DNA of 64,000 bases from Mesorhizobium sp. M4B.F.Ca.ET.058.02.1.1 (GTDB lineage: Bacteria > Pseudomonadota > Alphaproteobacteria > Rhizobiales > Rhizobiaceae). The DNA is taken from the NCBI RefSeq assembly GCF_003952505.1, contig NZ_CP034450.1, forward strand, positions 6,325,554 through 6,389,553, given 5' to 3'. Shown here piece by piece: positions 43,145-52,164 of this stretch. The notes beneath the pieces are model-generated. The model worked only from the letters and a program-made list of their open reading frames with translations. It searched no databases and was not told the origin of the DNA. The position numbers and the translations under genes were made by a program. How positions within the stretch are numbered: the stretch's first letter is position 1; each line of letters starts with the position of its first letter.

Positions 43145-43189
43145 GAGGCGCCGCCTGATCCGGGGGCGGAGCAAACGGGAAAAAAACAT

Positions 43190-45352
43190 ATGACAGAGCT
43201 CGACGAGCGCAAGCTTGATCCCGCCGTAGCCCTTGCCGCTCTGGACGAGACCGCGCCGCGCGAGCCGCACCGGCTGTTCGCGCTGAAACAGGGCGACTGC
43301 TTCGCGGTGGCCGACGCTTATGGCGATATCCGGGGCGCCGGCGACGGCTTCTTCCGCGACGACACGCGCGTGCTTTCGGAGTTTCGGCTGACCGTCGGTG
43401 GCAGGCAAACATCGCTGCTCGGCGCCTCGCTCAGCCAGGACAATGTGCTGTTCACTAGCAATCTCACCAACCTGCCGGTTCAAAGCGTCGGCGGCCGCGA
43501 CATTCCGCAGGGCGCGATTCATGTCGAGCGCGTCAGGCTAATCTGGCAGGACCGGCTGTTCGAGCGCATCACGCTTTCCAACTATAGCCAGGAGACCTCG
43601 GCGATCCGCGTTTCTCTGCACTTTGCCGCCGATTTCCGCGACATGTTCGAGGTGCGGGGCTCGACAAGGGCAAAGCGCGGCACCGCGCATGCAGCCAAGA
43701 TCGACGCGACGTCGGTGCTGCTTCGCTATGACGGGCTGGACGGGTTGGCGCGCCTGTCGGCGATATCGTTCTCGCAGGCGCCCGATCAACTGACAGACAG
43801 CCGCGCCGATTTCCTCGTCGCGGTGACCAAGCGTTCCAGCAAGGTGCTCTATGTCGAGGTCGGTTCGGAGGCTGTCGACACCCCGGATCGCGATCGCTTC
43901 CGCGCCGCAGCGGCGCGGGCCCGTTTCGGCATGCGGGCAAAGCGCCGCCACGGCGCCACGTTGCACAGTTCCGGCCGCGTCTTCAACGACTGGGTCGAGC
44001 GCGCCCGCGCCGATGTGGCGCTGCTCACCACCGAACTCGCGACTGGGCCCTATCCTTATGCCGGCATTCCCTGGTTTTCGACGGCATTCGGCCGCGACGG
44101 CGTGATCTCGGCGCTGCAGATGCTCTGGCTCAACCCTGGTCTGGCGCGCGGCGTGCTTGCCTTCCTCGCCCAGCACCAGGCAACCGAGACGTCGCCGTTC
44201 AGCGATTCACAGCCCGGCAAGATCATGCACGAGACCCGCAAGGGCGAGATGGCGGCGCTGCGCGAGCTTCCCTTCGGCCGCTACTATGGCGGCGTCGATA
44301 CCACGCCGCTCTACATCCATCTCGCCTGCGCCTATGCAGATCGCACGGGCGACATGGAATTCATCGACAGGCTGTGGCCGTCGATCAAGGCCGCGGCGGA
44401 GTGGACGGAAGAGGCGAGCCGGGAGACCGGTTTCGTCACCTACCAGCGCGCCGCCGAATCCGGCCTCGCCAATCAGGGCTGGAAGGACAGTTTCGACTCG
44501 GTCTTTCACGCAGATGGCCGCATCCCCAAGGGCCCGATCGCGCTGGTGGAAGTGCAGGGCTACGTCTTTGCCGCGTTCCGGGGCCTGGCGGCACTCGCCC
44601 GCCGCCGGGGCGGATATGCGGAGGCCGAGCATTGGGAGGAGCGCGCCGAAGCCATGCGCGCGGCGGTGGAGAGCCATTTCTGGGCGGACGATCTCGGCTT
44701 CTATGCGCTGGCGATCGACGGCGCCGGCGAGCCCTGCAAGGTGCGGACGTCGAATGCGGGCCACCTTCTGTTTGTCGGATTGCCTGAGCCGGAGCGGGCG
44801 AAACTGGTCGCCGACCAATTGCTTTCGGCATCCTTCCATTCGGGCTGGGGCCTGAGAACGCTCTCCGACGACGCGGTGTTCTTCAACCCGATGTCCTACC
44901 ACAACGGCTCGATCTGGCCGCACGACACCGCCATCTGCGGCGTCGGCCTGGCGCGCTATGGCGAGCGCGAGAGCGTGGTGCGGTTGATGAGTGGCACGTT
45001 CGAATCGGCCGTGCATTTCAACATGCGGCTGCCGGAGCTGTTCTGCGGCTTCACCCGGGCGCCGGGCGAGGCGCCCATCGCCTATCCGGTCGCCTGCCTG
45101 CCGCAGGCCTGGTCGGCCGGCTCCGCCTTCATGCTGATGCAGGCCTGTCTCGGCCTGGAGATCGATGGCTGGGAAGGCGAGATCCGCGTCACGCGGCCAA
45201 GGCTGCCGATCGGCATCGACACACTCACGCTTCGACACCTGACCGTCGGCGACAGGGCGGTCGACCTGACCTTCCAGCGCGTGGGCGATCGTGTCGTCGC
45301 CTTCCTTGCCGACCGGCATGAAGGTCTGGTGCCGCTCATCGTGCGCACCTGA
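43190..45352 (+). CDS. Amylo-alpha-1,6-glucosidase / glycogen debranching-type enzyme
   Basis: A 720-residue protein with an N-terminal beta-rich domain (GDE_N_bis type; LFALKQGDCFAVADAYGDI and FFRDDTRVLSEFRL) and a C-terminal (alpha/alpha)6 GH15-like barrel from about residue 280. Barrel landmarks are GIPWFSTAFGRDGVISALQ, GWKDSFDSVFHADG and SIWPHDTAICGVGLARYG. It would hydrolyse alpha-1,6 or related glucosidic bonds in glycogen-like or alpha-glucan material. No signal peptide. It begins 45 bases after the glycosyltransferase stop and precedes otsA, linking glucan turnover with trehalose metabolism. Confidence 0.9.
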   Translation: MTELDERKLDPAVALAALDETAPREPHRLFALKQGDCFAVADAYGDIRGAGDGFFRDDTRVLSEFRLTVGGRQTSLLGASLSQDNVLFTSNLTNLPVQSVGGRDIPQGAIHVERVRLIWQDRLFERITLSNYSQETSAIRVSLHFAADFRDMFEVRGSTRAKRGTAHAAKIDATSVLLRYDGLDGLARLSAISFSQAPDQLTDSRADFLVAVTKRSSKVLYVEVGSEAVDTPDRDRFRAAAARARFGMRAKRRHGATLHSSGRVFNDWVERARADVALLTTELATGPYPYAGIPWFSTAFGRDGVISALQMLWLNPGLARGVLAFLAQHQATETSPFSDSQPGKIMHETRKGEMAALRELPFGRYYGGVDTTPLYIHLACAYADRTGDMEFIDRLWPSIKAAAEWTEEASRETGFVTYQRAAESGLANQGWKDSFDSVFHADGRIPKGPIALVEVQGYVFAAFRGLAALARRRGGYAEAEHWEERAEAMRAAVESHFWADDLGFYALAIDGAGEPCKVRTSNAGHLLFVGLPEPERAKLVADQLLSASFHSGWGLRTLSDDAVFFNPMSYHNGSIWPHDTAICGVGLARYGERESVVRLMSGTFESAVHFNMRLPELFCGFTRAPGEAPIAYPVACLPQAWSAGSAFMLMQACLGLEIDGWEGEIRVTRPRLPIGIDTLTLRHLTVGDRAVDLTFQRVGDRVVAFLADRHEGLVPLIVRT

Positions 45353-45443
45353 GATGTGCTGATTTCAGCCGACCTCCAAATGGCGGCTTCCTGCCTTTCG
45401 ACCGCGCGATCTTCAAGGGATCGCCCACGGCCCGGAAAATGTC

Positions 45444-45468
45444 GGAACCGATGCTCCGTTTGTGCGTT
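45444..45468 (+). promoter_or_regulatory. EcfG/RpoE2-type general stress promoter upstream of otsA
   Basis: GGAAC at 45444-45448, 16 bases, then CGTT at 45465-45468, an exact match to the alphaproteobacterial general-stress promoter consensus. It lies in the 220-base gap between the debranching enzyme and otsA, 104 bases before the otsA start used here. Trehalose synthesis is a known target of this regulon in rhizobia. The rest of the gap shows no gene. Confidence 0.68.
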
Positions 45469-45572
45469 GCACAATCACACCGGACGCGCGGCGGTCTGTT
45501 CCGTCGCCCGGCAAGGTGTCGAAAACAAGAAGAATGAGTCCTGCGGCGGGCCGGTGGCAAGTTGGCGTTTCA

Positions 45573-47354
45573 ATGACTGATCAAGGCATCGACTTACTGT
45601 GGAGCCTGCTCCTGGTAAGTCTTCTACTCTCCGCTCTCGCGGTGTTCTTCTCCATATCGCGGCGCCATCGCAATTCCGCGCCAGCGTCGGTGCCTGTCGC
45701 CGGCGAGGATGTGGCTTCCGAGGCGGCACGCAAGGTGCTCAGGGAATTCGAGAAGAATGGCCAGTCGGTCGATGCCGCGCTGGTGACTTGGTCGCCCGAA
45801 ACCCTGAGAAAGATCCTTCACGAGGACCTGCCGGAAGCGCAGGTGATCGTGGTTTCCAACCGCGAGCCTTACATCCACAACGAAAAGAACGGAGAGGTCG
45901 AACTGGTCGTGCCGGCGAGCGGATTGGTTTCGGCGATGGAGCCGATCACGCGCGCTTGCGCCGGCACCTGGATCGCGTATGGCGGCGGCACGGCGGATCG
46001 CCAGGTGGTCGACAGTGACGACCGGTTGCAGGTGCCACCCGACAATCCGTCTTACACGCTGCGCAGGGTGTGGTTGAGCGAGGAAGAATATCAGGGCTAC
46101 TACCTGGGTTTCGCCAACGAGGGCCTGTGGCCCCTCTGCCATATCGCCTTCACGAGGCCGATCTTCCGCGAATCGGACTGGGAGGCCTACGAAGCCGTCA
46201 ACCGTAAATTCGCCGACACGGTGGTCGCCGAAGCGCGCAACGAGCGGCCGATCGTGCTAGTGCAGGACTATCACTTTGCGCTTTTGCCGCGCATGATCCG
46301 CGAACGCCTGCCCGAGGCGATCGTCATCACCTTCTGGCACATCCCGTGGCCGAACTCGGAAGTTTACAGCATTTGCCCCTGGAGGGAGCGTATCCTGGAC
46401 GGGCTGCTCGGCAGCTCGATCATCGGCTTCCATACCCAGTTCCACGCCAACAATTTCACCGAAAGCGTCGATCGCTTCCTTGAGAGCCGGATCGAGCGGG
46501 CGGACGCCGCCATCTCCTATGGCGGCCAGACGACGCTGGTCCACGCCTATCCGATCTCGATCGAATGGCCGCTGCAGCTTCTGGCGAAGCTGCCCGATGT
46601 CGCCGAATGCCGCACGCGCGTCCGCGACCGATTTGGACTGTCGGCGGATGTTAAGCTCTGCGTCGGCGTCGAGCGCCTGGACTACACCAAGGGCATTCTC
46701 GACCGCTTCCACGCACTGGAGGAATTGTTCACCAGGCATCCCGATCTGATCGGCAAAGTCGTCTTCCTGCAGATCGCCGCACCCAGCAGGGGCACATTGC
46801 CAGCCTACAGGCAATTATACGACGAATGCATGCGCTATGCCGACGACCTCAACCAGCGCTATGGCAGTGACGGCTATCGCCCGGTCGTCATCGTGGCCGA
46901 GCATCACTCGCAGAAGGCAGTCTACGAGATCTATCGCGCCGCCGATATCTGCATGGTCACCAGCCTGCATGACGGCATGAACCTCGTCGCCAAGGAATTC
47001 GTCGCCGCGCGCGACGACGAGCAGGGGGTGCTACTGCTCAGCACCTTCGCCGGCGCATCGCGCGAATTGCTGGAAGCGCTAATCGTCAACCCTTACGACG
47101 CGGCGATGATGAGCGGGGCCCTCTTGCAGGCGCTGACCATGTCGGCCGAGGAGCAGCGCGAGCGCATGCGGCGCATGCGCGAGATCGTGCGCGACAACAA
47201 TGTCTACCGCTGGGCCGGCAGCATGCTTCTGGACGCCGCGCGCCTGCGCAAGCGTGGCGAGCTCGACCGCGTCACAGCCAATGCCGAGCGGTCAGCGATT
47301 GCCGATAATGTCGTCCCCATCTTCGAACGCAGACAGGTAGCAGGACTCCGATGA
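45573..47354 (+). CDS. otsA: Trehalose-6-phosphate synthase (GT20), membrane-anchored form
   Basis: A 593-residue GT20 enzyme that joins UDP-glucose and glucose-6-phosphate. Family motifs are [46 protein letters not shown] and [13 protein letters not shown]. About 95 residues precede the catalytic core. Residues about 8-27 ([19 protein letters not shown]) form a hydrophobic segment that predicts an inner-membrane anchor; classical OtsA is soluble and about 460-480 residues. Starts at 45534 (AAGAAGA just before it) or 45573 are both possible; both keep the anchor. otsB overlaps the stop (ATGA). Confidence 0.92.
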   Translation: MTDQGIDLLWSLLLVSLLLSALAVFFSISRRHRNSAPASVPVAGEDVASEAARKVLREFEKNGQSVDAALVTWSPETLRKILHEDLPEAQVIVVSNREPYIHNEKNGEVELVVPASGLVSAMEPITRACAGTWIAYGGGTADRQVVDSDDRLQVPPDNPSYTLRRVWLSEEEYQGYYLGFANEGLWPLCHIAFTRPIFRESDWEAYEAVNRKFADTVVAEARNERPIVLVQDYHFALLPRMIRERLPEAIVITFWHIPWPNSEVYSICPWRERILDGLLGSSIIGFHTQFHANNFTESVDRFLESRIERADAAISYGGQTTLVHAYPISIEWPLQLLAKLPDVAECRTRVRDRFGLSADVKLCVGVERLDYTKGILDRFHALEELFTRHPDLIGKVVFLQIAAPSRGTLPAYRQLYDECMRYADDLNQRYGSDGYRPVVIVAEHHSQKAVYEIYRAADICMVTSLHDGMNLVAKEFVAARDDEQGVLLLSTFAGASRELLEALIVNPYDAAMMSGALLQALTMSAEEQRERMRRMREIVRDNNVYRWAGSMLLDAARLRKRGELDRVTANAERSAIADNVVPIFERRQVAGLR

Positions 47355-48145
47355 ATTATCAGGCAGAGCTGAAACCCCGCCTTCCCGAAGGCCGATGGGC
47401 GTTGTTCCTCGACATTGACGGCACCTTGCTGGAACACGCAGCCCATCCCGACGCCGTGTCGGTCAGCAAAGAGCTTCGCTTTCTGCTGCAGGCGATCGAG
47501 CGCCGGCTGGACGGCGCGCTTGCTTTCATCACCGGCCGCTCGGTCGCGGCGGTCGACCGACTGTTCGAACCGCTGAAGCTGCGCACTGCCGGTCTCTACG
47601 GGCTGGAGCACAGACTTGTCCCGGGCGGCCCCGTAGAGGCCGCTGACGAACCGGCGGACATGGCGGCGCTCGCCGACGAGATCGAACTGGAGCTGGCGAG
47701 CCAGGCCGTCTATGTCGAGCGCAAGGGCCCGGTGCTCGCCGTCCACACTCGTGCGGCTCCCCATCTGCTTGCCCGAGCGACGGAGTTGGTCGAGGCAGCG
47801 CTGACCCGCCTGCCCAAGGGTTATCGCGTGATTGCCGGCAATGCCGGTGTCGAATTGATGCCGCTCGACGCCGCCAAGGGTGCGGCGATCCGGCGCTTCT
47901 TGCAGCTCGATCCGTTCACCGGCCGACGGCCGGTGTTTCTCGGCGATGATACCTCGGACGAAAACGGCTTCGATACAGTCAATGCCGTAGGTGGGATCTC
48001 GATCCGCGTGAAGCCGCAGGGACCAACGGCGGCGGGCTATGTCATTGCCGATGTCGCCGGCGCCATCGCCTGGCTTCAGGCCAATTTCGGCGATCTCGCC
48101 AAGGAAGCTGGCCGGGGCGATGTCCGGCGTAGTCGCAGACTATGA
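47351..48145 (+). CDS. otsB: Trehalose-6-phosphate phosphatase
   Basis: A 264-residue HAD-superfamily phosphatase that dephosphorylates trehalose-6-phosphate. Motif I is LFLDIDGTLLE, with the nucleophilic and general acid aspartates of DIDGT; GITGRS-like AFITGRSVAAVD and the C-terminal GDDTSDENGF metal-binding motif are present. It starts in an ATGA overlap with otsA, so the two steps are co-translated. The 149 bases to the convergent transporter ATPase hold nothing recognisable. Confidence 0.94.
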   Translation: MNYQAELKPRLPEGRWALFLDIDGTLLEHAAHPDAVSVSKELRFLLQAIERRLDGALAFITGRSVAAVDRLFEPLKLRTAGLYGLEHRLVPGGPVEAADEPADMAALADEIELELASQAVYVERKGPVLAVHTRAAPHLLARATELVEAALTRLPKGYRVIAGNAGVELMPLDAAKGAAIRRFLQLDPFTGRRPVFLGDDTSDENGFDTVNAVGGISIRVKPQGPTAAGYVIADVAGAIAWLQANFGDLAKEAGRGDVRRSRRL

Positions 48146-48294
48146 TCTGCTGTCGCTAATAGGCCTGGTCGTGGAAAATTGTTCGGGGGGTGCGGCCGAA
48201 AGCCGATTGTTCCTTTCGTCGGGGCCTGAAGTCTATAAAGCTTGTAGACATTAGTGCCAACCCATCCGCGGCGCCAATCGCTCCGGCGCGAGCG

Positions 48295-49371
48295 TCAGGC
48301 GGGAAACAGGAACGCCGCCGCCGGGTCGAAAAAGACCTGCCGCCGGCTTGCCGTCGCATCGTGCGACGCCATGGCCGACGATGTCGGCCTGATGTCGATT
48401 TCCTGCCCGGCGCCGGTGCGCGCGACGATGCGGCGGCGCTCGCCGTAGAAGGCGACATCGACGATCTCGACGGCAAGCTCGGCGCTTTTCTGGTTTCTTT
48501 CCAGGTGAAAAGCTTCCGGCCGGACCATCAGCCTGGCCTTCTGTCCGCTGCCGAAGCTGCCATTGGCGCTTATGCCTGAGAGCACCGAGCCGTCGGCAAG
48601 CCGGATGGTCGCGGCGCCGCCGACGGTTTCCAGGTGCTCGGCGGCCAAAAAGTTCGAATTGCCGATGAAGCCGGCGACGAAATCGGTCGCGGGCCGAAGG
48701 TAGAGATCCTCGCCGGTGCCGATCTGCTCGATGCGGCCGTCCCTGAACAGCGCGATGCGGTCCGACAGATGCAGCGCCTCTTCCTGATCGTGCGTGACAT
48801 AGAGGATGGTGACGCCGGTCTCGCGGTGGATGCGGCGGATTTCGGCCTGGATCTCCTCGCGCAGCTTCTTGTCGAGCGCGGAAAGCGGCTCGTCCATCAG
48901 GAGGATGGGCGGATCGTAGGCCAGCGCGCGGGCGAGCGCGACGCGCTGCTGCTGGCCGCCGGAGAGCGCGCCCGGAAGCCGTTCGGCGAAACTTTCGAGC
49001 CGCACCAGGGCGAGCATGTCGGCGACCTTGCGCTTGACCTCGGCATCCGGCCGGCGGCGCACGCGAAGCGGAAAGGCGACGTTTTCGGCGACGCTCAGAT
49101 GCGGAAACAGCGTGTAGCGCTGGAACACCATGCCGATGTTGCGCTTGTGCGAGGGCACCGCAAGCAGCGACTTTCCTTGCAACAGGACATCGCCGGAGGT
49201 CGGGTCCTGGAAGCCGGCGATCGCGTAGAGTGTCGTCGATTTTCCCGAGCCCGACGGGCCGAGGAAGGTCAGGAACTCGCCTTTGGGAATCTCCAGCGTC
49301 ACATCATGAACGGCGACGAAGGCGCCGAAAGCCTTGCGCAATTTGCGGATCGACAGGAAAGGATCGGTCAT
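48295..49371 (-). CDS. ABC transporter ATP-binding protein, spermidine/putrescine (PotA) type
   Basis: A 358-residue ATPase. Walker A GPSGSGKST (about 37-45), signature LSGGQQQRVALARAL, Walker B ILLMDEPLSALD and the H-loop VTHDQEEA are all present. A C-terminal TOBE domain (about 280-358) is typical of PotA/AfuC importers. It is the last gene of a leftward operon with two permeases and a periplasmic binding protein. Confidence 0.92.
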   Translation of the reverse strand: MTDPFLSIRKLRKAFGAFVAVHDVTLEIPKGEFLTFLGPSGSGKSTTLYAIAGFQDPTSGDVLLQGKSLLAVPSHKRNIGMVFQRYTLFPHLSVAENVAFPLRVRRRPDAEVKRKVADMLALVRLESFAERLPGALSGGQQQRVALARALAYDPPILLMDEPLSALDKKLREEIQAEIRRIHRETGVTILYVTHDQEEALHLSDRIALFRDGRIEQIGTGEDLYLRPATDFVAGFIGNSNFLAAEHLETVGGAATIRLADGSVLSGISANGSFGSGQKARLMVRPEAFHLERNQKSAELAVEIVDVAFYGERRRIVARTGAGQEIDIRPTSSAMASHDATASRRQVFFDPAAAFLFPA

Positions 49372-50168
49372 GTCTGCAACTTTCGGCGCAAGAGTGCCGT
49401 CACCACCATGAGGGCGAGCGTGAGCGCGACCAGCAGGCTGGAGGCGGCGGCAATGACGGGGGTGAGGTCGGAGCGGAGGCTGCCCCAGATCTTGACCGGC
49501 AAGGTCTGCAAGGTGGGGCTCGCCATGAAGATCGCCACGACCACCTCGTCCCAGGAGGCGAGGAAGGAAAAGATCGCGGCGGAGAAAATGCCGATGCGGA
49601 TCGACGGCAAGGTGATCCTGAGCTTGGCCTGGAGCGGGCTGGCGCCGCAGACGATGGCCGCGTCCTCGATCGACTTGTCGAAGCCTTCGAGCGCCGTGGC
49701 GATCGGGATGATGGCGAAGGGGAGCGCCAGCACGGTGTGGGCAATGACGAAGCCGACCGTGGTGCCGCCGAGGCCAAGGCGCAGGAAGAAGGCGTAGATG
49801 GCGATGGCGAAGACAACGACCGGCAGCACCATCGGCGTCAGCAGCAGGCCGCGCAGAATCTCGCGCCCACGGAACTCACCGCGAACCAGAGCGAAGGAGG
49901 CAAGCAGGCCGACGGCGACGGCAAGCAGGGCCGTCAGAGCGGCGATGCGGGCGCTGGTCAGCGCCGCCTCGATCCAGGACGGGTCGGCGAACAGCTCCTG
50001 ATACCATTTCAGCGTCCAGCCCGGCGGCGGGAAGGCCAGCCAGCGCGACGAGCCGAAGGAGAGCAGCACAATGAAGATGACGGGCAGCAGCAGGAAGGCG
50101 GCGACGAGCGCGGTGAAGGTCAGCAGTGCAACCTTCAGCCAGCCCAGGCGGTCGTAGTCGAGCAGCAT
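49368..50168 (-). CDS. ABC transporter permease, PotC type
   Basis: A 266-residue permease with six hydrophobic segments and the binding-protein-dependent EAA loop (EDAAIVCGASPLQAKLRITL). The start at 50168 (MLLDYDRLGWLK) shares a base with the preceding permease stop (TGATG); a longer open frame to 50696 is internal to that gene. It overlaps the ATPase start by four bases. Confidence 0.92.
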   Translation of the reverse strand: MLLDYDRLGWLKVALLTFTALVAAFLLLPVIFIVLLSFGSSRWLAFPPPGWTLKWYQELFADPSWIEAALTSARIAALTALLAVAVGLLASFALVRGEFRGREILRGLLLTPMVLPVVVFAIAIYAFFLRLGLGGTTVGFVIAHTVLALPFAIIPIATALEGFDKSIEDAAIVCGASPLQAKLRITLPSIRIGIFSAAIFSFLASWDEVVVAIFMASPTLQTLPVKIWGSLRSDLTPVIAAASSLLVALTLALMVVTALLRRKLQT

Positions 50169-51028
50169 CAGGCGCCTCCCGCGGCTCGTTTTGAGCCGAC
50201 AAGGCGCAGTTGCAGCGCGTAGAGCGCCATGGTGACGACCAGCAGGATGAAGGCGGCGGCGCTGCCGAGGCCCCAGTTGAGCAGCGACTGGATCATCTGC
50301 GCGATCATTTCGGCGAGCATCATGTTCGACGTGCCGCCGAGCAGCGCCGGCGTGACGAAATAGCCGAGCGACATGACGAAGACCATCAGCCCGCCGGCGG
50401 CGATGCCAGGAAGCGAGAGCGGCAACAGGATGCGGCGGAAGGCGGCGAGCGGGCTGGCGCCGCAAAGCGCTGCCGCGCGAAGCGTCATCGGATCGATTGC
50501 GCGCAGAGTGCCGACCAGTGGCAGGATCATGAACGGCAGCATGATGTAGACCATGCCGATGGTGACGCCGGTAAGGTTGTTGATGAGCGGCAGCGGCTGG
50601 TCGGTGATGCCGGTCGCTATCAGCGCCCGGTTGATGACGCCAGTGCGCTGCAAGAGCACCATCCAGGCATAGGTGCGGGTCAAGAGATTGGTCCACATCG
50701 ACAGGATAATGATGCCGAACAGGATCGAGGCGAGGGCCGGCGGCATGATCGCCAGCATCCAGGCGACCGGAAAGGCGACGAGCACGGTGACGATGGTGAC
50801 GACGAAGGCGACGAGGAAGGTGTTGAAGAACACCCGCGCGTAGGTGCCGTCGCCGAGCAGCGCAGCGTAATTCTGCAGGCCGGGAGCCGGATCGGTGACG
50901 CTGCGCAGGAGCAGCGCCAAAACCGGCACGACGAAGAAGAGCCCGATCAAGGTCAGCGCCGGCAGCAGGCCGCCGACGCCTGCCGGAAGACGCATTCTGG
51001 CGATGCTCTGTTCAATTTCCACCGACAT
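50168..51028 (-). CDS. ABC transporter permease, PotB type
   Basis: A 286-residue permease with about six membrane segments. Its EAA-type loop reads TLRAAALCGASPLAAFRRI, and NLLTRTYAWMVLL is typical of PotB homologues. The start at 51028 (MSVEIEQSIARM) gives a normal length; the open frame also reaches 51082. It follows the binding-protein gene by 67 bases and is coupled to the second permease. Confidence 0.9.
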   Translation of the reverse strand: MSVEIEQSIARMRLPAGVGGLLPALTLIGLFFVVPVLALLLRSVTDPAPGLQNYAALLGDGTYARVFFNTFLVAFVVTIVTVLVAFPVAWMLAIMPPALASILFGIIILSMWTNLLTRTYAWMVLLQRTGVINRALIATGITDQPLPLINNLTGVTIGMVYIMLPFMILPLVGTLRAIDPMTLRAAALCGASPLAAFRRILLPLSLPGIAAGGLMVFVMSLGYFVTPALLGGTSNMMLAEMIAQMIQSLLNWGLGSAAAFILLVVTMALYALQLRLVGSKRAAGGA

Positions 51029-51095
51029 AGCGGTATCCCGGGTTGCGAAGCGGGACGGCGGAAGCCGTCCCGCTTCTGTCACGAGAAGGCGGGCG

Positions 51096-52100
51096 TCATT
51101 TCGCCTGCCAGGCGTACCAGCGCGTGGCGATCTCGTCGCGATGCTCGGCCCAGTAGTTCATGTCGAGGTTGATCTGGCCGTCGACATGGGCGTCGGGCAG
51201 GCCCTTGACCACGTCGGCGGGCATCTCGGCCTTGGCCTTGGTGTTGATCGGCGCATAGCCGCTCGCCTCGGCGAATTTCGCCTGGCCGGTCGGGCTGGAC
51301 GCCGCGGCGAGGAACTTCATGGCGGCGTCCTTGTTCTTGGCGCCCTTCGGGACGACGAGAACGTCGGCGGCGGTGAGGTTCTGGTTCCAGGAGACACCGA
51401 CATCGGCGCCGTCCTTCTCCAGCGCGAAGACGCGGCCGTTCCAGAGCTGGCCGAAGGCGGCCTCGCCGGAGGCGATCAGCTGCTGCGACTCGGCGCCGCC
51501 GCCCCACCAGACGATGTCGGACTTGATGGTGTCGAGCTTCTTGAAGGCGCGGTCGAGGTCAAGCGGATAGAGCTTGTCGGCCGGCACGCCGTCTGCCAGC
51601 AGCGCGATCTCGATGACGCCTGGCGCCGACCATTTGTAGAAGGTGCGCTTGCCGGGAAATTTCTTGGTGTCGAACATGTCGGCCCAACCGGCCGGCTCGC
51701 CGGGGACCGCGCCCTTGTTCCAGGCGAGCACGAAGGAATAGTAGAAGCTGCCGATTGCGTGCTCGTTGCTGAAGCGCGGATCGAGATCGTCCTTCGGCAC
51801 GACGGCGAAGTCGATCGGCTCGAGCAGCCCGTCCTTGGCCGCCTTGATGGCGAAGTCCATTTCGACGTCGACCACGTCCCAGGTGACGTTCTTGGCGTCG
51901 ACCATGGCCTTCAGCTTGCCGTAGTCGGTCGGGCCGTCCTGCAGCACCTTGACGCCGGCCGAAGCGGTGAACGGCTCAGCCCAGGATTTGGTCTGGGCTT
52001 CCTGGGTCGTGCCGCCCCAGCTGGTGAACACCATTTCCCCGGCCTTGGCGGCCGTCGTTGCAATCAGACCGGCAAGGATGCCGGCGAAAATCAGTTTCAT
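51096..52100 (-). CDS. ABC transporter substrate-binding protein, PotD/PotF type
   Basis: A 334-residue periplasmic protein with a Sec signal peptide (MKLIFAGILAGLIATTAAKA) and mature start GEMVFTSWGGTTQEAQTKSW. WDVVDVEMDFAIKAAKDGLL and IVWWGGGAESQQLIASGEAA fit the polyamine-type binding proteins. The start has GAGGAGAACGAC immediately upstream. The upstream catabolic genes suggest the imported ligand is the substrate of the flavin monooxygenase route, perhaps an amine or amino-acid derivative (inference). Confidence 0.9.
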   Translation of the reverse strand: MKLIFAGILAGLIATTAAKAGEMVFTSWGGTTQEAQTKSWAEPFTASAGVKVLQDGPTDYGKLKAMVDAKNVTWDVVDVEMDFAIKAAKDGLLEPIDFAVVPKDDLDPRFSNEHAIGSFYYSFVLAWNKGAVPGEPAGWADMFDTKKFPGKRTFYKWSAPGVIEIALLADGVPADKLYPLDLDRAFKKLDTIKSDIVWWGGGAESQQLIASGEAAFGQLWNGRVFALEKDGADVGVSWNQNLTAADVLVVPKGAKNKDAAMKFLAAASSPTGQAKFAEASGYAPINTKAKAEMPADVVKGLPDAHVDGQINLDMNYWAEHRDEIATRWYAWQAK

Positions 52101-52164
52101 GTCGTTCTCCTCTGACTTTGTGTGTTCCGTTTCTTGTTCTTCAGTGCACCGTCGACAGGCCGCC

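Noticed and set aside
48156..48294. Possible small gene between otsB and the transporter ATPase
   Set aside because: The short frames there have no ribosome binding site and no recognisable motif, and they overlap neighbouring genes.
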